Below, piece by piece: positions 60,001 through 64,000 of a DNA stretch of 64,000 nucleotides (within the stretch, counting starts at the first letter, position 1; every line of letters begins with the position of its first letter). The stretch comes from Epinephelus fuscoguttatus (Eukaryota; Chordata; Actinopteri; Perciformes; Serranidae), in the NCBI RefSeq assembly GCF_011397635.1, contig NC_064759.1, positions 17,198,428 to 17,262,427 on the forward strand, read 5' to 3'. Below the pieces are notes generated by a model. That model saw nothing but the letters and a program-made list of their open reading frames with translations, was not told the origin of the DNA and did no database searches. The position numbers and the translations under genes are program-made.

Positions 60001-62848
60001 GAGTTGCACATTTGCGTGTGTGTGCGCTGCTGATGTTACACGATGTTAATCATGCGGCGCGGCAGGAATTTGACCAGTGTTTTAAATCGGCATATTTTAG
60101 ACTGACCAGCCGGTCGCAGGTCATGAAAATCGGCCCAATTCCAAGCACTGCCGATTAATTGGTACAAGTCTAGTGCTTTGTCTAACTCATATTAACTTCA
60201 GACACTGTTGCACACAACGAGGACTGTGGGTTTTGTCACCATCACTTATGCTGACAGCACATTTGGATAGCATCTTTTATTGGCCAGTGTGAACAGGAGG
60301 GATAATTAACTATTGTCTTAAGATGGACCCTGTTATTATGAATTATAAACCTATCCTTTAAAGTGGCCGTTATCGGGAGTTGAATGAGTACCAAACAACA
60401 GCATGTATTCGCGTCAGTCCATACAATACATTTCTTGTTATAAAAAAGCAGTAGTAAGCACTGTAAATATTATAGTTTATGGACAGTTTTTCAGTCGTGT
60501 CTTCTCCTTTTTAAATATATCAACAACAGCGTTTCAGACCGACACTGCCAGTCAGCCACGATTTGACACCCACACAACCACATCTTTCAGGCTGAGGGGA
60601 AGTGGGCATTTTAACTGGAAGTCCAGGTCACAGCCACACCAAAACCTAGAAGAGGTAAGTCCTGCACTCTGCCACTCTTTTACTTCAGTCCACATATGTT
60701 CCAGCTGTTACCCTTTCTATAGACGAATCCGGTGACCGCTATCTTCAGCGCCGCCATTACTGTGGTGGCATGTCATTGGTCACGGCTCCTGATGGTGACA
60801 AAAAAAAAAAAAAACAGCTCCTCCTAAACATACCTGCCACTGTTTCAGTTCAATTACTGTTTACTGGTGACTTTCAGCAAAATGTGTCTGTGGTTGCTCT
60901 CAGTTACTTATACAAGTGGTTGTCATAGATAAAGAATGTATTTAAAAGTGATTTAAGTAAAATGTAGACCTTACACAAGAATACACACGTTCTATTCGTA
61001 TTTCAGCAGCAGCCTGCAGTCACTACGAGTAACCATGATGCATTCAGCTGAGAGTCATGAGTCAGTTACCTCTCACTCATAAAACCGAAACACCAGACAA
61101 CATTGAACGCCTTCTCTATATCAGTAACGTTTACTTTGTGTTCATTGCCCAAGTTAGAGCAACTAAGCTTATTTTCCCAATAAGGCTGCAGTCAGTTGAC
61201 TGAGTTTTTTATTCTGTGGGACCACTGGCAGTGGTAGGTAGAGTACTGAAAACCTGTACTTAAGTAAAAGTGCAATTACTTACATAAAAAAAAAACATAT
61301 AACTTAATAAATAAATAAATAAATAAATCTGGTTAATATATTACTTAAAGTAAAAGTTACTTTCCATTTCAGTATTTTTAGGGTGTGCAGGTCAGTGCAA
61401 AATACTGAAAAATCAGAATAAGGAAAGTCTAAACAATTGAGATATGAAAAATCCCCCGCTCTGTCTCCATTTCTTCCTCTCTACCCCTCTCTTCCTTATC
61501 ATAACATCAAAGATTAACATTACACATAAAAAATTAACATAGCTTACATTAGCTGACTAACTACATTCTCACCTACAGTATGAACTTAAGTGTGCTTGCA
61601 GAAGTCAGATGAGGAGTTTTGAAAGGCGGAGAGCTCAGTGTTTTTCAGGAGGCACAACTCCTCATCAAGTGACTGCTGTCTGTGTGGCCAGGTGTGGTCA
61701 CAGATTGTCACTAGAAGTTGCCACTTGTTCTGGGTTTTGCTCCGTCATCACCACACTGTGGTCAGAACTCAAATGGTGCTTCTTTTTTCTTCCAGGCAGC
61801 TTAGCACCTGCAGTAGAGGTGCTCCTCACGTGCTCTCCACCCATTGACTCAATTCCTGCATTTAGAGCAGACTAGTTGTAATGAAGGTGAAAAAGTCAAA
61901 TGTAGTGAAGTAAAAAGTAGATTACTGGCTCCAAAATATACTGTATTACTATACTGTATGTAAAGTAGAATCACAGTTTTACAAAAAAGGAACATGAGAA
62001 GTACTTGCTCCTTTAAGACAAGAAGTAGCGTTACATAGAAAGTAAAAGTAAATTTAGAAAATTGCACACTTCTTTGGACAGCTTGCATTTAAACACAAGG
62101 GAGATGCCACTGCAGTAATGGCGACTTATTTACTTCCCCAGATTTGTCGATAGTAATCCTCAGATAATTTAAGATTCCCTTACTCTGGAATAAAATGCCT
62201 TCTGGTTTTTCTGTGAAGACTGCTGAATGGTTGACAAGCCCTGCAGAGACTTCTGTCAGCCTTTTGGATGATATCCTCAGACCAGCTAGCCCTCCACAGT
62301 TCTGCATGGAGTTTGAGCCCTGTGGAGTTACAGCCAGTGATCATTTGTTCTCTTCCACCTCACACTGGGGAGAAAAAGCCGCAGCCTCTCAGCACTGGGA
62401 AGACAGTTTCAACAGGCCAAAGAGCAGAGGGGCTGTTATGTTTGATTCCTTTGAAGACAGCTTTATGAAGCACACCAGAGCACTTCCAGAGAGGAGCAGT
62501 GGGTCTCAGTACAGTGGCAGCAGCATCGAGCCTTTCTTTCCTTACAAACCACAGCTGCCAGATAGACGTTCAGCAGAGCCAGTGCACTTTCCTCAGGGAA
62601 AAGACCCATTTGAAACTGACAGATACTCTTTTGCTCCCCCCTTCTCTGCCCAAAATAACTATCCTCAACTGAGCTTCCAGGCTTTCAACCAATTCAGTCA
62701 CCCTTCAACTTGCCCTCCCCTCAGGTCCCACCACACTGACATGACGCATTACCCACCATCTTACATGCTTGAAAGAGACCCAGCAGCTCCCCTTTCTTCT
62801 TTCCCGAGCCCTGAGCGTTGGTCCTTCCCTCCTATGAGACTGTACTAA
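57089..62848 (+). CDS. prr19: proline-rich protein 19-like
   Basis: Three coding exons: 57089-58334, 60530-60654 and 62174-62848 (TAA), 681 aa. Phases fit (1, then 0). The acceptor of exon 2 (caacaacag) and of exon 3 (taatttaag) are weak but are the only ones that keep the frame. The N-terminal third has a Cys/His-rich stretch (residues about 80-106) and the motif GHHGLFNHEVKSIDIERLL (134-152), which I recall as the conserved core of PRR19. The middle is Ser/Pro-rich and disordered. Exon 3 has KMPSGFSVKTAEWL, a Ser/Pro/Phe-rich region and a final FPPMRLY. Mammalian PRR19 works with CNTD1 in meiotic crossover formation; that role is inferred here. The identification rests on the motif and on the head-to-head position next to pafah1b3. 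Introns hold repeats but no further exon that I can see. An ATTAAA at 62994-62999 may be the poly(A) signal. Confidence 0.75.
59360..60180. mobile_element. TIR-like element in prr19 intron
   Basis: The left end (gcactgattacaattttttt, ggccgatcccgatttcgg) and right end (ggcccaattccaagcactgc, cgattaattggtacaagtct) are loosely inverted and both rich in 'ccgat' phrases. The interior is AT-rich and non-coding. Probably a degraded non-autonomous DNA element. Confidence 0.45.
60655..62173. other. prr19 intron 2, no gene seen
   Basis: Contains an AAAT microsatellite (61306-61327) and AT-rich DNA. The open frames around 61609-61875 have no family signature. Confidence 0.5.
61306..61327. repeat. (AAAT)n microsatellite
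   Basis: About five uninterrupted ataa/aaat units. Confidence 0.85.
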
Positions 62849-63477
62849 TGTGTGGTGAAGCTTTGCATAGAGACATGCCTGTGAACATTACTTTGGTTAA
62901 CTAAAAAAACAGTGCTCTCTTAATTAATACCATCAGGACTTTTTGTTTGGCAAGAATATATGTTGTGTGCTCATATTTTACTAAAAACACAGTATTAAAT
63001 GTGACAGTTATAGCTGTTAGAGTTACCTCTTTTATTCTTTTGTCCCATTTATGCTGTGATAAAGAAACACACAATTATGTCTTGTTTGCATCCTTGGAGC
63101 ATTTATGTTATTATGCAGAACTGTACACATTTCTTCGTCATGGGAGATTATTTACAGACCAAGAGCCAAGAACATGCTACTGTGAAAGCTGTTTGATATT
63201 TAGTTGTGTATGTAGGAAACATTTAAATGTAATGAAACACTCTTGTACAACTGTGGGATAATTTAAAAAAAGACATACATTGTCAAGCATTGCTAAATAT
63301 GATTAAACTGAGTACATGATTTTAAATGACATTTCTGATTCATGCTTGTATGAATTGTCACACTGCACATTTACATCATATTTTCATGACCCATTCCCTG
63401 CAGCAGAAAACTGTATTATTCATTTATCACAGTGAGAAGTTTGTCTTGACAATCACCAGTAAAAATGTCAAAACATT

Positions 63478-64000
63478 TTATGGAAGCAAGTAATAGTTTT
63501 CATCTGAGGTGTGAGCATCAGCATGTTCTGTTCTGTCTTCTTTTTCACGACCTTCACTGCAGTTTTCCTCTGTTTCAAATCTGCTCCCTGTTCTCATCGC
63601 CCTACGTAGCTTATTCCAGAACAGCTCTTGGGCCTGTGTGGGGTTAGTGCAGTCTGAGCCAGGCCACTGCAGATACGTCTTTTTCAACATGACTTTCCTC
63701 ATGCGGTGATAGGACGACAACTGCCTCTCAGAGATTGGCTCCAGAAACACGAGCAGGAGAACGTCCCGGTGCTCGTCGAAGAGCCGGTAGCTTGCCAGTT
63801 GGATTTCCAGAGAACACCATTCACTTGTCAGGAAGTTCCTGCTCACCACACAGATAGTTTTCCGGCTGCTGTACACAGCAGAGACAATGTTGTCCACAAT
63901 ATCACGGCCAAGTTCAAAGTCCCTGTGATGTAGGCAAAGTTTAAAAGATGATCCATTTCCCTCCAGGTTGGGCATTAACTGCTCAATGACCCATTGTTCA
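63478..64000 (-). CDS. Toll-like receptor, C-terminal TIR domain (5' part outside window)
   Basis: The minus-strand frame is open to the window edge (64000) and stops at 63478-63480. It begins EQWVIEQLMPNLE, then LCLHHRDFELGRDIVDNI (box 2, BB loop), SRKTICVVSRNFLTSEWC, RLFDEHRDVLLLVFLEPI and LFWNKLRRAM (box 3 region). The spacing and wording match TIR domains of the fish TLR11 superfamily (tlr21/22/23-like); I cannot fix the number without the ectodomain. The TIR domain is cytosolic and recruits MyD88 or TICAM adaptors. The BB loop has Leu where most TLRs have Pro. After the TIR comes a 30-residue acidic, charged tail. The gene is tail-to-tail with prr19, 629 bp apart. Confidence 0.9.
   Translation of the reverse strand, partial: EQWVIEQLMPNLEGNGSSFKLCLHHRDFELGRDIVDNIVSAVYSSRKTICVVSRNFLTSEWCSLEIQLASYRLFDEHRDVLLLVFLEPISERQLSSYHRMRKVMLKKTYLQWPGSDCTNPTQAQELFWNKLRRAMRTGSRFETEENCSEGREKEDRTEHADAHTSDENYYLLP

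Noticed and set aside
62195-62848. A separate 217-residue gene starting at ATG 62195
   Set aside because: The frame is open upstream to a phase-matching acceptor at 62173, and synteny and composition fit the last exon of prr19.

Overview
The window is vertebrate nuclear DNA and almost certainly a ray-finned (teleost, probably percomorph-type) fish. It is intron-rich and split by GT-AG introns of matching phase. It is full of teleost-type interspersed repeats: a Tc1/mariner element with 275-bp inverted repeats, LINE 3' ends, a tRNA-derived SINE, hAT-like MITEs, and CA/GT and 29-bp tandem repeats. Its genes are vertebrate immune and housekeeping families. Nearly all exons were rebuilt by hand from splice sites and phase, because most are too short to stand out as open frames.

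Layout, left to right. (1) 1-5610 (+): 3' part of a CEACAM-like immunoglobulin receptor with two visible Ig domains, a transmembrane helix and a cytoplasmic tail with two ITIMs and a PPxY motif. (2) 10230-15365 (+): a compact three-Ig protein with a GPI-type or stub C-terminus. (3) 22462-26602 (+): a CEACAM-like protein N-A-B-TM with almost no cytoplasmic tail. (4) 30626-44700 (+): a large CEACAM-like protein, N domain plus five A-B Ig pairs and a GPI-type tail, laid out like mammalian CEACAM5. (5) 45506-47309 (-): a four-exon, 98-residue secreted basic protein with a CXC-C-C cysteine pattern and a C-terminal Val-Pro-Ile, which I identify as a fish CXCL17 ortholog. (6) 51881-54359 (-): pafah1b3, catalytic subunit of cytosolic PAF acetylhydrolase. 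(7) 57089-62848 (+): prr19-like, head-to-head with pafah1b3. (8) 63478-64000 (-): C-terminal TIR domain of a Toll-like receptor.

The order CEACAM cluster - CXCL17 - PAFAH1B3 - PRR19 matches the gene content of human 19q13.2, including the head-to-head PAFAH1B3/PRR19 pair. This supports the identification of the small chemokine-like gene and of the Ig genes as a true CEACAM-locus counterpart. Functionally the left 45 kb looks like a paired-receptor family: one inhibitory ITIM receptor beside non-signalling (GPI or tail-less) relatives, next to a mucosal-type chemokine and a TLR.

The gene-free stretches are mostly repeats. I saw no CRISPR array, no bacterial operon and no convincing tRNA or rRNA gene.
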